Shown in pieces: positions 1 through 12,856 of a DNA stretch of 64,000 bases. Source of the stretch: Montifringilla adamsi (Eukaryota > Chordata > Aves > Passeriformes > Passeridae); the NCBI GenBank assembly GCA_017590115.1, contig JAGGNK010007559.1, positions 5,230,020 through 5,294,019 of the forward strand. Direction: 5' to 3'. Each line of letters starts with the position of its first letter. The stretch's first letter is position 1. A model generated the notes under the pieces. That model did no database searches. It saw only the letters and a program-made list of their open reading frames with translations, and was not told the DNA's origin. The position numbers and the translations under genes were made by a program.

Positions 1-1189
1 TAATGCCCTTAATGAGAAGGAGTAAATAACATCATTAATTTAATTAATCTCCTTATTCAAATCTATTTGCTTTAGTTATTTTGTTGCAGTCAAGTGTATG
101 GTCCGGAAGTGTTATCTTCATCACAAACAACCAAGCACAGAAGACCTGAAACTTGGATAACACCGTTTGTTTGGAAAGCAAGAAATGAAAATTGCAAGCA
201 CCAGATATGAATGAAGCAATGTCTCCGTCTCTCTGGGTGCCTCCCAGTGAACCCCGGCCAGCCCCGGGTTGCAAACAGCGGGGGGGCAGCCCCGAAGTGA
301 CCGACAGCGGGGGGACACTCTCTGGTGCCCCGAGAAGAAATTTTTCTGCTTTAAGAGAAAGCAGTTTGCCTTTCAATTAATTTACCTTATTTTTCAGGCT
401 TTAGAATTTTTTGTGGCACTTTCCAGGAAACTCTAATTTAACAACTAATTTAATGTAATTTTCAAAGACAAATCTAAATTAGTCATCTTCCTGAACTGGG
501 ACCCTAAGATCACAATCCTGGGAAAATTTGGTTCAGAACCCAAATCATGGGCTGTGTGGGATTTAAGTTGATTCACTGCACTGCTGTTTCATAACAAAAT
601 TATCTGGAGGGATTGCATTCAAAATGCATAAGCAAATAAAATCAATAGAAATCCAAAACCAAAGCAGTGCTACACACAAGAAAATGAATCAGCAACTTAA
701 ACCCCATCAGCAATGGCTCATCTTCTTCCCTTGTTCCTGCTGCCCAGTTCATGGGATTTGAAATATCTGCTTAGGCAGCTCGTCTGGAGCGTTTCATGTG
801 ACTTTCTGAATTTCCCAGCCCAGCTGCAGACCTGTGAGCTGTGTTTGCCTGACGTCCAAGTGCCTGCCTTGTTGATGACTCCAGCCTTGGAAGAGAATCA
901 GGGAGACCTCCACCTGAATAAGCGAGCAGACTTCTGTAAATCTTTCGCATGAGCTGGTGGGGGAGTGTTCCATCAATTCTCAGCTCACCTTTATTTTTGT
1001 TGGCTGCAATGCATTTTTTTTTGAAGGAAAGAATGAACAGGTATTCATGTAATTCTTAAAGACTGATGAATCTACTCCTGCATGGGAAAAGCTCAATGTC
1101 ACTTTACAAAATAACTGAGCACTTCTGCAGCAGTATCTACTTTTTCTTTAAATTGTCTTGTTGAATGTGTTGTTATTTTCTGAGTTCTC

Positions 1190-1210
1190 TTTTTTTTTTT
1201 TTTTTTTTTT
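1190..1210. repeat. Poly-T tract, 21 bp
   Basis: An uninterrupted run of 21 T. It could be a simple mononucleotide repeat or the old A-tail of a minus-strand retrocopy. No retrocopy body was recognised beside it. Confidence 0.9.
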
Positions 1211-1940
1211 GGATAGAAAGGGGGATGACATAACATTCTCTGGATCCAAATGTTGTATTTTGTCAGTAGGAGATGCAGAAATTCAAAGCAACAGACCACA
1301 GGCACTCTATGCCATATGCAAGCAACATAAATTATTTTTTACTTATTTAATATCTTTAAGTTTTCAGAATGCTTGTGTAAGATACTAAACACTATATTAC
1401 AATCTGTGATCTTGTAAGGATGACTGATTTATTTGATGTGCAAATCTAGAGCATTTGGAAATACAGAGACAATATATTTAGGGTTATATTCTGTCGAGCA
1501 CTGAGTACTGGTCTCAGTCTAGATAAAGCCTTATCTCTATGCATGTGAATAGTTGAACTGATTTTAATGGGACTTTTAACATGCTTTTAAATACCTTGAC
1601 AAATAAGGGTCTCAATCTTCCCTACCTTGCAAACCCAAGCTAAATAGCAGGTTTATTAATACTTAATACCTGCCTCACAGATACACATCACAATGACAAG
1701 GGTGGATTACAGCAAAGCTATTAAGAAACCAGCCTAAATCTCCAGGCTCCAGGCAGGAGATAAAGGCAGTGTGGCAATGAGTAACATTCCCTGGCAAATG
1801 GGAGTATCTAAAGGCAGTAACTGCTTTCTCCACCATTACTATTCATGAGGAATAAGGCCGCCACTCACACAGTGCAATCAGCTTGGCAAGGCAGGTGAAG
1901 TGCTTCAGTTACCACCTGTCTTAGCCAAACAGCCAGGAAG

Positions 1941-2009
1941 TTTTTTGTTTTTTGTTTTTTTTTTGGTTTTTTTTTTTTTTGGTTTTTTTTTGGTTTTTTG
2001 GTTTTTTTT
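1941..2009. repeat. T-rich tract with spaced G or GG
   Basis: About 69 bp consisting only of T and G (apart from its edge), with single G or GG separated by runs of 6 to 14 T. On the other strand it is an A-rich, C-interrupted tract. It is low-complexity sequence. Confidence 0.85.
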
Positions 2010-2255
2010 CTGGAGGATAAAAAATGTGGGGCTTTAAGGACTTTGAACCTCTGGAAAGAAAAATTCACACCTCATGCTGCGATTTCCTTCAAAAAGCAGT
2101 TTTAACTTATCACTCAAAACACTGCTAGGGTAAAAGAGGGGTTTTTTTATCCAATTCTGAGTCCATCTGAGATTTTAAAACAAGAAAGAGAATTTACTTT
2201 TTGCAAGGTCTCAACACTTTCATATGGTCAGTTAGAGTGTTCTGCTCTGACAGGG

Positions 2256-2378
2256 ACAGGCTTGATGGGGCTCTGAGCAACCTGGTCTAGGAAGAGATGT
2301 CCCTGTCCATGGCAGATGGTTGTAAGGTCCCTTCCAAATCAACCCTTTCTATGATTTTATTGTATGGTTCTATGATGG
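2256..2378 (+). mobile_element. CR1 LINE 3' end fragment
   Basis: The segment reads as the 3' end of a CR1 element: GGGGCTCTGAGCAACCTGGT, then the AAGGTCCCTTCCAA box, then the degenerate tail CTATGATTTTATTG followed by TTCTATGAT. These are the last bases of the coding part and the short 3' UTR needed for reverse transcription. It is heavily 5' truncated, as most CR1 copies are, and has no coding capacity. Confidence 0.9.
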
Positions 2379-5300
2379 TATTGAAGTATTACATTGCAAT
2401 GCTAAATTTTGTGTTTCTTTTCTTGTGGAATGTTAATGAGTTTCTCCACTCCCAATGAATGTCCAAACATTGGCTAAAAATTGAAAAAAAATAGAGATTT
2501 GTAGTGTGTGAACTCAGTTAAATGACACTTTGTCTTAGAGCTCTGTGCAATGTTTGAAGTAAGATTCCACTACAACTCAGTTCCCGTTGCAAACGTTTGG
2601 TGAAGACTGCTCTTCCCTCATCCCTCATCCTTCAGACTCTGCTGCACATTTGTTACCATGCCACCCAGGTGAGGACCTGAGCTTGGCTGGTCCTTGGTAC
2701 AAACAGACCCATGGCTGTCACTCACACACACTTGATCCACTTCATCAAGTGACCCCAGGTGAAGCTTCCAGGTCTTGATCAGACAGATCCCATTGACTGG
2801 GTCTTTCCAAAATAATTGCAGGATCTGTCCATTGGAAATTTTCTTCCAGATCAGCAGTCTAGTGAACTAAACTAAATTATGAAAGTTGTGACTGTCAAGG
2901 ACAGCACTGTTTTAACAATCGCCGCTGGGATACAAAAATAACTTTCCTGGAGAAGGAAATACCATGGATGACAGAACCTGGGAGTGGGACCACAGGAACA
3001 GCTGTGGAACAGAGGATACAACAAGACTCAAAATGAAAACTTCCTGCAGATTCAAAACACTTTCTGTGTCCTGCCAGAGATCTAACAAGTGTTCAGAATG
3101 GGTCAAACCCTGCAACAGGAGGCTGAGGGAGAGTATGAAGTCTCCATTCTTGGAAATATGCAAAACTCAGCATGATTCTGAGCGTCCTACCACAGTTTAC
3201 CCTGCCCCAGGCAAGAACTATTTGGTCTCCAGCGTTCCCTTCCAACCACACTAATCCTATGGAGAGATATTTAGTAAGATTCTAAAACCCATGCTTTATG
3301 AATTATGTCAGGGAATTGAGTAATATATTCTTTAATTCAGGTGGGACCTTCAATCCACACTAGTCTCAAGGTGCCTTATGAACAATAGAAAATATGAAAC
3401 ACTTCATGAGCTTTTGAAATGCACCCAATTCTGGAGTGAAATGTAGAACAGTTTAGTAGTTACCAACAAACAAACAAAAAAACCAACAGAAGCCAAAGAA
3501 TGCCCTATGTAACTGAAACTACTACTGGGGGAATTAGGTAGGAAGAATTTAATAATCCATGCTGGATTCTGGCCAGAGCTAAAAGTAATCAGAAAGTCAG
3601 TGAAAGACCAGAAAAAATTGATGTCATTACTCTTGCATTATTTGGATCTCCTTCAAAATGGAAAACTCTTTCCCTGTTCACACATAGGTGTGTTCAAAAA
3701 GATCATTCCACCAGTTAAAAATATAGGAAGCTGATAAAAAAAGGCAGAGTCTCAGCCTGGGTTAAAACAGACTGGGATTTGATTCTCCTGCTCCTGAGGG
3801 CAGCAGAATTTTGGCTTCACTGAAGCTGCCTCCCTGAGATTTGGAAGTGAAATGAGTTGCACCAGGTAAGCCACTTGATAAATATTATTCACTACTTTCT
3901 ATAGAACACCAGAGTTTTGCATGCAATAAACACATATGAACTACCCAAAGACTGATCCTGAGAAGATAAAACCCACTTTCTCTTGGTAGGCACAAAACAT
4001 TAAAGTTATTGTGAGGAAAGCAAATGGAAAGTATTGTGAGGAAGAAAGCAACCAAATTCAGGTGTAATTACGTTTACTCTCCAAAAGTTAGGAACAGTTT
4101 GGAAACCAGCTCAAAAATAAAAATATAAGAGAATGGTGAGCAAGTTACTGAAAAGTAAGAGCAAAAAACCTGTGTGAAACATGGGCAGTGTTCAGAAGGC
4201 TGAATAAGGATTTCCAATGTAAGTGACAACAAAGGGTAGTGGGGAGGAAGAGAACAGCTGCACAGAATCCTTGAAGATTCTGCTTTGGTTGTCAGCATTG
4301 TTCCAGAGTTTGTCCTCCAGAAAACACATAAGCAATATCCAAGGAATATTTTTCTTCAGATTAATTTTCCCCCTTTTCACAAAAATAACATAAAACACAT
4401 TCATTAGAGAACATCTCAACCCTTCAAGGCCAAACCCACTTTCAGCCAGAGCTGATCTTTTACCGATTATCAGGCTTCCAGCAATGAATAGTGTATTATT
4501 TCAGCAGTGAAGCCTTGTACCTGACAAACAGCCAGCATTGTGCTACAGGGGGAGAGAATAAATGGAAAATAGAAAGATTTGGGTAAGGAAAGGTGAGAAA
4601 AAACATAAATAGTGATCTGTTTCTTAAGTAAATACAATAATGTGTCAGTTCTGAAGTGTTATTAGGAAGGCAGAAAACTTTTGGTGCTGGATTCTTCTTT
4701 TATACTACATCTTTCAATCCATATTACTGTAGAGTTTTTAAATAAACACAAACATAAATCTCTGATGGCAAAAGCCAAGAGGAGCACACACCTCCTTGTC
4801 TCCCACAATAAAAGCTTTGACAAAGAGCAATGTTTCAGTGATTCTCCACCGAAGTCCTGAGAGTGGGGTTTTGAAGGGTGAAAATGCAACTGCACATCTT
4901 GCCAGCACCTGCAAAGGACCTACCACTTGTTTGTGAAAAACTAAAATGGGACAAGCAGCAGAATCTGGCCCATCTTCTGGCCTGAAACAGGGCACTTACA
5001 ACTCTGTGTGCGCCCTGTACAAAGCCCTGGGGATGACTGCTCAAGTGGAGCAGGCTTGATGTTCCTTCAGTAGCTGGAAGAGCTCCTTTACTACACAGGA
5101 CTTTTACTACTGAGGTATTACCATATTTTAAGCTAGAATTACTCACCTTTCTCCAACAGCTCCATGAAAACAGAAATCACTATTTGGATGAACTACGCCA
5201 ATGATTAATTACACCCAGTTTTGAAAAGCTGGCCTTTTATTTGCAATTTTAATGCCTTTAGCTCTCATTTTCAGAGACTGGATCATGCTATGCCATTGCT

Positions 5301-5914
5301 GGATAAATTGAAGAGTCTTTGAGAGGAGTAAACATCATGGACCAGCTGTTCCTTGGAGCCTGGCAGAATGTGCAGGGTGTGTAGGCACAGATTCCAAATG
5401 AACCAGTTCAGGAAATAACAGCAACAAGGAGTTGGGCAGGAGCTGGACACGCCCTATAGAGTCAACCTCTCCTACTCTTAGCCAGAGTGAAGTGTATCTA
5501 AAGACTGTCCCTGACAATCCCATCTCCAAATTTCAACACAGCCTTACCCCAGCAGAGCTACCCACCTGCACTTCACTGACTCTCAGGTCATTTGAGAGCC
5601 AAAGCACTAAAGGAAATCACCCTATTCAGTATGAACCAAGAGTGGCCACGTTTGTGCCATAGCACAGCTTGGCCCCAGGTTTTAGCATGGTGCTTCAGGC
5701 AGGTACAGATGTCCTGCCTGGGAGGCAGGGGAGTGGAAAGCCCTGGGCAGTGTCCTCAGAAAGGGAGCAGGGTCTCTTTTGGTGACTGCAGGACAACTCC
5801 TCTGTGGGTGAGCAAAGGCTCTGCCAGCAAGGGAAGCCCCTTTCCTCCTCAGCCCCAGCCCAGCACGGCTCTGAATGATTGGAGCTGGCAGGGCCAGGCT
5901 GTGACAAACCCAAG
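2379..5914. other. Non-coding DNA, no gene seen
   Basis: AT-rich sequence with scattered short open frames on both strands, the longest about 100 codons and without recognisable motifs. The stretch from about 5330 to 5900 is GC-richer, which lengthens chance frames. No repeat family was recognised. Confidence 0.55.
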
Positions 5915-6295
5915 GCAGCTGGGGGCTGTTTATCCTGGAGAAGAGGAGGCTTGGGGGAGACTTCATCACTCTGCAACTCTCTGACAGGAGGGTGCAGCCA
6001 GTGTGGGTCAGGCTCTGCTCCCAGGGAGCAGCGACAGAACAAGAGGACACAGCCTCAAGCTGTGCCAGGGAAGGTTCTCATTGGACATTAGGGAGAAATT
6101 CTTCACGAAATGGTGACTGGGCATTGAAAGGGGCTGCCCAGGGAGGTGTCACCGTCCTGGAGGTGTTTAAGGACAGACTGGATGCGGCACTCAGCACCAT
6201 GGGCTGGGTGACAGGGTGGTGTTGAGTGACAGGTTGGACTGGATGATCTCAAAGGTCTTTTCCAACCTCATTCATTCTGTGATTCTGTGAATGGG
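5915..6295 (+). mobile_element. CR1 LINE 3' fragment (end of ORF2 and 3' UTR)
   Basis: This segment matches the last part of CR1 ORF2 and the 3' UTR: the CTGGAGAAGAGGAGGCT box, the GAGGACACAGCCTCAAGCTG box, GGACATTAGGGAGAAATTCTT, GTGTTTAAGGACAGACTGGATG, then GGTTGGACTGGATGATCTC and a tail with TTCTGTGATTCTGTGA. Frames are broken. The 5' limit is approximate because the upstream sequence (5860-5915) is also GC-rich. Confidence 0.92.
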
Positions 6296-9200
6296 ACACA
6301 AGTTCCCACTGCTGTGGCTTCCCATCCTGAACTGGTGGGGTCCCTGTATTCCCACGGGCTCACCCACCAGCACAGGAGCACCCATCCGGTTTTTCCCTCT
6401 TTATTGTACTGTGCATGTGCATGTGCATGTTTTTATCCACCTCTGCTCTGTTTGTTGTCCATCCCAGGCGAATCTTTATTCTCTGAGCATCCCCAAAAAT
6501 ATGTTCCACTTAGAGCAATAATTTCTAATGGTGTGTTGCAAAATCATTGCAGTTAATGGAATTACCACAAAGACATATCCGGCCTCTGATGGGTGTTGGC
6601 AATTGCTCATTAAGTACAAGCATTTATCAGCTGGAGATTTATGTAGAAGGAAAAACAATTAAAAATCAACAAGCTGCCCCTACTTTTCCAAGAATAGAGA
6701 AATGCAGAAGACAAAGAATAAAATGAAAATATGTGAAATTACAAATAAATAAAATAATATTAAAAAATCAATCCTTCTTCCTTTTTGCCATTTAATTTAT
6801 TGATTCCAGCTTCCCCACTAAAATAACACAGCAGTAGGATTGTTAGGGAAAAAAAAGGTGGATTAAATAAAATTAGATTTTAAAAGATTTAGGTGATAAA
6901 GCTGATTAGATAAACAAGACAGATAAATCAGTAGAGAGATGAATAAGTCAGATACCAGATTTACTGTCTGGGGATCCACTGAGCTCTGTCTATTACAATT
7001 TGAATGTGCCTTGTAGATTTCTCAGAAGCTGCCATATCTGACAAAATTACCCCCAAATTACTTACCAGCACGTCTGGATCCCAATCCAGAAGCACCTACT
7101 TTAATGCTACCCTTGGAAGGAATATGCTTCACTACAGAAATCATGCTGACAAACACCACACCTCACCTCTGGAACTGCAGGCCAGAGAAGGTTCTGTGAG
7201 GAAATAAATTTTCCTTTATATTAAATCAGAAATATATATCAGATCTCTTGCTCTAACTACAGGTCATTAAATTGGCTTTATTAGCCTTTTCTCTAAATCA
7301 TCCTGACTTGTTTATCAGGATGAGTTTATTCCCTTGTGAAACACTGCCAACTTGGTCATGCCCCAGCTCTCCCCCCAGCCCCCAGAATCTGCCAAAGCTG
7401 CTGTTTGACCAGGGTATCAGCAGGTTCATTTTCTTCTGGAGCAGCCCTTGAGGCCACAAGCTGAAATGTGGGGTGCTCTGAACACGCTCCAGGCTACTCC
7501 ACGAGTAGAACTGGTGACCCTTCCTCACTGCCAGAACATAAAAAACATTTAAATTTTCCTTTTCTGGGTCACGTTAGAAATGTACTGCCCAGCTGCAAGG
7601 ATTGGATTACAGCCAGCACGCTCACTGTGTGGGCTGTGTGAAGATTTATGATGTCCTTTAACTAATCATTTTCTAGCTGTTAAGTTCTTGAGATTTGTAA
7701 ATAATGTGGCAGATAAGTGCACTGCAATCACTCAGCATCTGCACAGAGTTTTAAAACAAGGTTATCTGCATTTAAAAGAGAGGAGGAGGATGTCTGCACA
7801 ACTCTCCACTGGAGAGTGAAGTACGTTCTGTGTCAGTAAGGAAAAGAAAAACCTTCCAGTGAAATAGTGCTCGGGCAGATTGGTTAATTTTCCAAAGGCA
7901 CTGTGGACCACTGATGAGACAACTCTGCCACTCTGGGGGACACCTGCAGCTCAAAAGCTTGTCATCCACTTGTCGAAGGACATTGCCTGCCATGCCCACA
8001 CTCTTGGAAATTGTTTGCAAAGGTGAAACCAAATGACTGATGATGGTTTTCCTACAAAAGCTCTGTGCCCTCACTGTGAAGAACAGTCAGGTCATGTTCC
8101 AGACATCATTTCCACAGGATGCTTTAATTCCTGCATTATGGGTTTGGTCCACGGTCATCCAGGACAACCTGCCCTGCTGAATCCTGGTACATCTCATCAA
8201 ATTTCAGGTTGTTTCCACTCATGACTTCATGGTCTTCACAAATATATAATGAGCAGCACCATCAGTTTCTGCCACATCCAAATAAAACCAGCACTCTAAA
8301 CCACATTGTCACTAATGTAGTGTGTTACCCACCTTGAGTCCCAAGTCTATTTTTAAGAATGTTATATGAACAAAAATTGACATGCATAATTAACCAAATT
8401 TGAATATTCTGTGGTAAATCTTATTATAGAACTCTGGTCTAAATTAAACAAAATTAAATCCTGATAAAAATTTACTATCCTGCAATCCCCCAGTGAGCTT
8501 ATGCTTTAACAGAAGATATCATGTAAAAACAATTAGTTTAAAACTGAATGAATCTCATTCTTGCACTATTAATTTTAGTCCTGTAGTTTCAAACTTCAGG
8601 TTTTTGCAGATTATGTTTAATTAACTTTTTATAATGGTATTTAAATTAGCTGTTAGATATGTGATAAGAATACCTTGCCAGATATGTTTCTAATTTGAGC
8701 TGCAGGATTTAATTTCAGAAAGTTGCACTTAGTTTGATGTCTTTGCATCCCTTCTTCCTTGTCCTGGCTTCCTCTGTGCCACTTTCCTCTCATGCCTTTG
8801 ATATCCCAGGAAGGCAGATAGTAACAAATATTCAGCTCCAATCATGCTAATGCATATTTATTTTTATTTTAAGTGGTTTTGGAAGAAATTTATTCAAAGG
8901 CAGCTTAGAGAAAAACATACTTTACAAAAAAAATCACTGTGTTAAATGTATATTTGGACTCATCACAAAATCACCCTGTTCTGAGCAGAGAATGCCCCCT
9001 TATTGTGCCTCTCTTTTTACCTATAGAGCAGCAAGCTCAGGAGCACACAGGGAGCACAGTTCTGATGATGAAGTACAGAGAGAAAAAACCCTTCAAAGCA
9101 CATGAAAGTAGCAAGACAGAAGTTCTGTACACACATCAAATTTGTTCAGCTCACACCAGAGCAAGATTTTCCAAGAGAGCTCACCTACATTTTTCCTTTT

Positions 9201-9793
9201 CAATTAGAGCATATTTTCAGCATCAAAAATGATATTTTTAAAATTTTTGGTCATTCCAGTCCTGAGTAACCAAATCCCTAGTCATAACAGGATAGCAAAC
9301 CAAGAGAAAAGCAAAACATTGTTGAGAGAGTAGGAAACAGTCCAAATTTGCTCCAATTAAAGCTCTGCAGAAGCTGATCATGCCCATGTACCCATCATTT
9401 CTGTGTGATGGGCACTCAAGTGGACACTGCATTCTTTCATCAGCCAGAACAACACAACATGAAACCCATTCCTTTCTAAGGACCCACTGGGAAGAATGGA
9501 AGGAAAGCCTTGGGGTGTGATTGCTTGCAAAGGAGTTTGGATGCAACCTCAGTGCTGTGAAATGGTCAGATCCTGCTCATTTACTGCAGTAAGTTTTGCC
9601 ACTTACAGTCATGCTCCTTTTTTGGATGCCCTAAAATATAATAGGAAAAATGCAATAGGGTTAAAAAAAATTCATAAATCACTCATTCTGTAATACAACA
9701 AACATTCCAGTTTTAAAATGGAACAAGTACTGAGGGTCAGGCTGCTTTGATTATTGTTAGTGAAGATTATAAAAACCTTGCTAAACTATTTTG
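6296..9793. other. Non-coding DNA, no gene seen
   Basis: AT-rich sequence. A short TGCATG-type run lies near 6412-6430. Open frames are all about 100 codons or less and look like chance. No other repeat was recognised. Confidence 0.55.
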
Positions 9794-9920
9794 GAGGTAT
9801 TGAAGAAATAACTGGATGTGGCACTCAGTGCTGTAGTCCTAGGGTGGCAAATCAGACAAAGTTTGGATTTGATCATAGAGGTCTTTTCCAGCCTCAATGA
9901 TTCTATGCTTCTATGAATTT
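9794..9920 (+). mobile_element. CR1 LINE 3' end fragment, degenerate
   Basis: GGAGGTATTGAAGAAATAAC resembles the CR1 'GGAGGTGTTTAAGAAA' box. It is followed by GATGTGGCACTCAGTGCTGT, GGTCTTTTCCAGCCTCAATG and a tail of ATTCTATGCTTCTATGA. It is old and 5' truncated. Confidence 0.88.
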
Positions 9921-10584
9921 GAATAAATTCTCATTTCCTCCATATGCTCTTATTCCTCATAAGACTCCATATGCTACATCCAGAGTTGCCTTAATTAACT
10001 TTTTAATTTTCATAGTGATACTATTGAATTTTCGCCAGTCTTAAGAGTATTATAAAATACTATTATAATGCCTTGTCAAAATAATCTAACAGGACTTAAA
10101 AGATGAATATCTGTTAGTGAGTTATAGTACAAACAATCAAAAATGCCAACTCATCTTTTTATTGTTTAAAGTACATATGATCCTTAACATACTTGATTAA
10201 CATACTTGCTACTGCCCAGTTCTTTTACTTTCCACTTTATTTCTTCTTTCACCCCAAATGTTTTCAGGTGACAGGATTTTGTTTGCAGCCTGCCACGATT
10301 CCCTGTTTTTCCTGTTTCCACTGATGGGCAAGGTGGTTTGGGGTTTCAAAAAGTTTTGGTGAGGCGTATGTTCCTCAACATCTACTGTGTCCTAACCATA
10401 GAATTATTTCCTAGGGTAGCTGCAAGGCAACCTAGGCAGGTCAGTCAGGGGTGTTTCAATCTTGTTCCTGATCCTGGGATGATCCTGCTGTGTTGCAGCA
10501 CAACATTCCCCCTGTGTCACAGCAGCTCTTGAAAAGGACAGTCCAAGGTTTCACAACCCCGCAGGAATTTGCAGTTCCACTGGA
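9921..10584. other. Non-coding DNA upstream of the long CR1 copy
   Basis: AT-rich to about 10200, then mixed composition. The segment 10490-10584 is open in the same frame as the CR1 endonuclease remnant that follows but shows no endonuclease motif of its own, so the exact 5' break of the CR1 copy is uncertain. Confidence 0.5.
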
Positions 10585-10795
10585 GGACAACTTTTTGTCA
10601 CAGCTGGTGAGTGAGCCCACCAGGGGAGGGACTGTGTTAGACTTGTTTGCAAATAGAGAAGGGCTGGTGGGAGATGAGGTGGTTGGAGGCCGCTTGGGGC
10701 ACAGTGATCACGAAATTACAGAGTTCTCGATATTTTGTGAAATGAGAAGGAACATAATAAGACTTTTACATTGGACTTCTGGAGGGCAGACTTAG
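10585..10795 (+). pseudogene. CR1 endonuclease, C-terminal remnant
   Basis: The frame reads FLSQLVSEPTRGGTVLDL and later GHSDHEI. The S-D-H at 10703-10711 is the conserved C-terminal motif of APE-type endonucleases, which nick target DNA for LINE integration. The catalytic Glu and GDFN motifs lie in the missing upstream part, so this is a fragment without activity. The frame closes at a stop near 10793, before the reverse transcriptase. Confidence 0.85.
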
Positions 10796-11106
10796 GCCTA
10801 TTCAAGACACTTATTCAGAGAGTTCCTTGGGAAGCAGCCCTTAAAAACAAAGGAGTCCAGGAAAGGTTGGCATGCTTCAAAACAGTGATCTTGAGGGCAC
10901 AGGAACAGACTGTCCCTGGGTGCCGAAAGATGAGCTGACCAGGCAAACATCCAGCCTGGATGGGCAACGAGGTTTTGAAGGAACTTAGGAATAAAAAGAG
11001 GATGTATCATCTCTCAGGAAGTATTTAAAGCGGTTGCTAGGGCATGGAGGAAAAAATTAGAGAGGCCAAAGCTCAGTTAGAACTTAATTTGGTAACTTTG
11101 TGAAGG

Positions 11107-12785
11107 ATGATAAAAACTGTTTTTACAAATATGTTAACAGCAAAAGGAAGGGTAAGACCAACCTTTTGTTCTCTACTGGATGCAGGAGGGAATTTAGTAA
11201 CTGCAGATGAGGACAAGGTGGAAGTGCTTAACGCCTTCTTTGCCTCAGTCTTTAGTAGGAAGATGGCTTGTCCTCAGGACAACTGTCCTCTTGGGCTGGT
11301 AGATGGTGTCAGGGAGCAGAATGGTCCCCCTGTTATCCAGGAGGAGGCAATCAGAGAACTGCTGAGCTGCTTGGATGTTCATAAATCCATGGGACCAGAT
11401 GGGATCCACCCCAGGGTCATAAGGGAGCTGGCAGATGAGCTTGCCAAGCCGCTCTCCATCATTTCCCAGCAGTCCTGGCTCACTGGTGAGGTTCCAGATG
11501 ACTGGAAGCTGCCTGATGTGATGCCCATTCACAGCAAGGGTGGGAAGGAGGATCCTGGTAATTATAGGCCAGATAGCCTGACCACAGTACAGAGATAATG
11601 GAACAATTTATACTGAGTGTCATCACCCAGCACTTACAGCATGGCCAGGGTGTCAGACCCAGCCAGCAGGGGTTTAGGAGGGGTAGGTTGTGTTTGACCA
11701 ACCTGGTCTCCTTTTGTGACCTGGTGACCCTGCTGGTGGATGCAGGAAAGGCTGGGGATGTGTCTGTTTCACTCCAGCAAGACCTTTGACACTGTCTCCC
11801 ACAGCACACCCCTGGAAAAGCTGGCAGCCCATGACAGGAGCACTCTGCTGGGTTAAGAAGGCTGGATGGTTGGGCTCAGAGAGTGCTGGTGAATGGTGCC
11901 ACATCAGTTGGCAGCCAGGCACCAGTGGTGCCCCTCAGGGTCCTGTGCTGGGGCCAGTTCTTCCAATATTTTTACTGATGACTTGGGTGAGGGGATTGAG
12001 CCTTTCATTAGTAAATTTGCAGATGACACTAAGCTGGGAGCTGTGCCCATCTATTGGAAGGTAGGAGGGCTCTGCAAAGGGACCTCCTTTGCAATAAGAT
12101 GAAGTTTAGTAAGTCCAAGTGCCAAGTCCTGCATTTAGGCCACAATAATGCCCTGCAACATTATAGGCTGGGGACAGTGTGGCTGGACAGTGCCCAGGCA
12201 GAAAAGGACCTGGGGGGGACTGATGGGCAGCTGAACATGAGCCAGCAGTGTGCCCTGGTGGCCAAGAAGGCCAATGGCTCCCGGCCTGCATTAGGAAGGC
12301 CAGCAGGAGCAGGGAGGTCATTCTGCCCCTGTACTCAGCACTGGTGAGGGCACACCTTGAGTGCTGTGTCCAGCTCTGGCCCCTCAGTTTGGGAAGGATG
12401 TTGAGACGCTTGAGTGTGTCCAAAGGAGAGCAAGGAGGCTGGAGAGGGCTGGGAACACAAACCCTGTGAGGAACGACTGAGGGAGCTGGGGTTCTTTAGC
12501 CTGGAGAAAAGGAGACTCAGGGGTGACCTTATCACTCGCTGCAGCTCCCTGAAAGGTGCCTGTGGCCAGGTGGGGTTGGCCTCTTTCACCAGGCAGCGCT
12601 GACAGAACCAGAGGACACAGTCTCAAGCTGCACCAAGGGAAATACAGGTTGGATATTAGGAAAAAGTTTTTTACAGAAAGGGTGATAAAGTACTGGAATG
12701 GTCTGCCTGGGGAGGTGGTGGAGTCACCATTCCTGGATGTGTTTAAAAAAAGATTGGATGTGGCACTTGGTGTCCTGGTTTAGTT
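11107..12785 (+). pseudogene. CR1 reverse transcriptase (ORF2), broken by stops and frameshifts
   Basis: The first open block (11107-11598, 163 codons) has the N-terminal RT region: LNAFFASVF, then MGPDGIHPRV near 11390, EVPDDWK, and NYRPDSLT near 11560 (usual form NYRPISLT). Reading then shifts frame at 11598 and again before motif A, FDTVSH (11785-11802). Stops follow near 11850-11890. Motif C is present as FADDTKLG at 12016-12039, with both catalytic aspartates kept. The C-terminal part continues in other frames with [33 protein letters not shown] and [17 protein letters not shown]. In an intact CR1 this protein copies the RNA at the nicked target. Here at least four frame or stop defects exclude function. 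Confidence 0.9.
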
Positions 12786-12856
12786 GAGGTGTCAGGGCAT
12801 GAGTTGGACTCAATGTTTTGAAGGTCTCTTCCAACCTAGCATTTCTGTGATTAATG

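Larger units (their letters stand above)
1..2255. other. Non-coding DNA, no gene seen
   Basis: Open frames here are short, overlap on both strands and show no recognisable domain. A somewhat GC-richer patch lies near 240-330. Apart from the two T-rich tracts listed separately I see no repeat or gene. Confidence 0.6.
10585..12856 (+). mobile_element. CR1 LINE, 5'-truncated copy of about 2.3 kb
   Basis: The largest retrotransposon in the window. In order it holds the last part of the endonuclease domain (about 10590-10760), the linker, a reverse transcriptase with recognisable motifs (11107 to about 12100), the C-terminal part of ORF2 (to about 12785) and the 3' UTR ending near TTTCTGTGATTAATG. 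Several stops and frame changes make it inactive. The first two thirds of the endonuclease and ORF1 are missing. The 10.8-11.0 kb segment closely matches 54.29-54.54 kb, so both copies belong to the same CR1 subfamily. No target-site duplication was identified, as is usual for CR1. Confidence 0.93.

Noticed and set aside
5592..6050. Overlapping frames of 115 to 130 codons on both strands
   Set aside because: GC-rich sequence lengthens frames; the right part is CR1 3' sequence and neither strand shows a domain.
11245..12626. Minus-strand frames of 80 to 109 codons
   Set aside because: They are antisense shadows of the CR1 reverse transcriptase.
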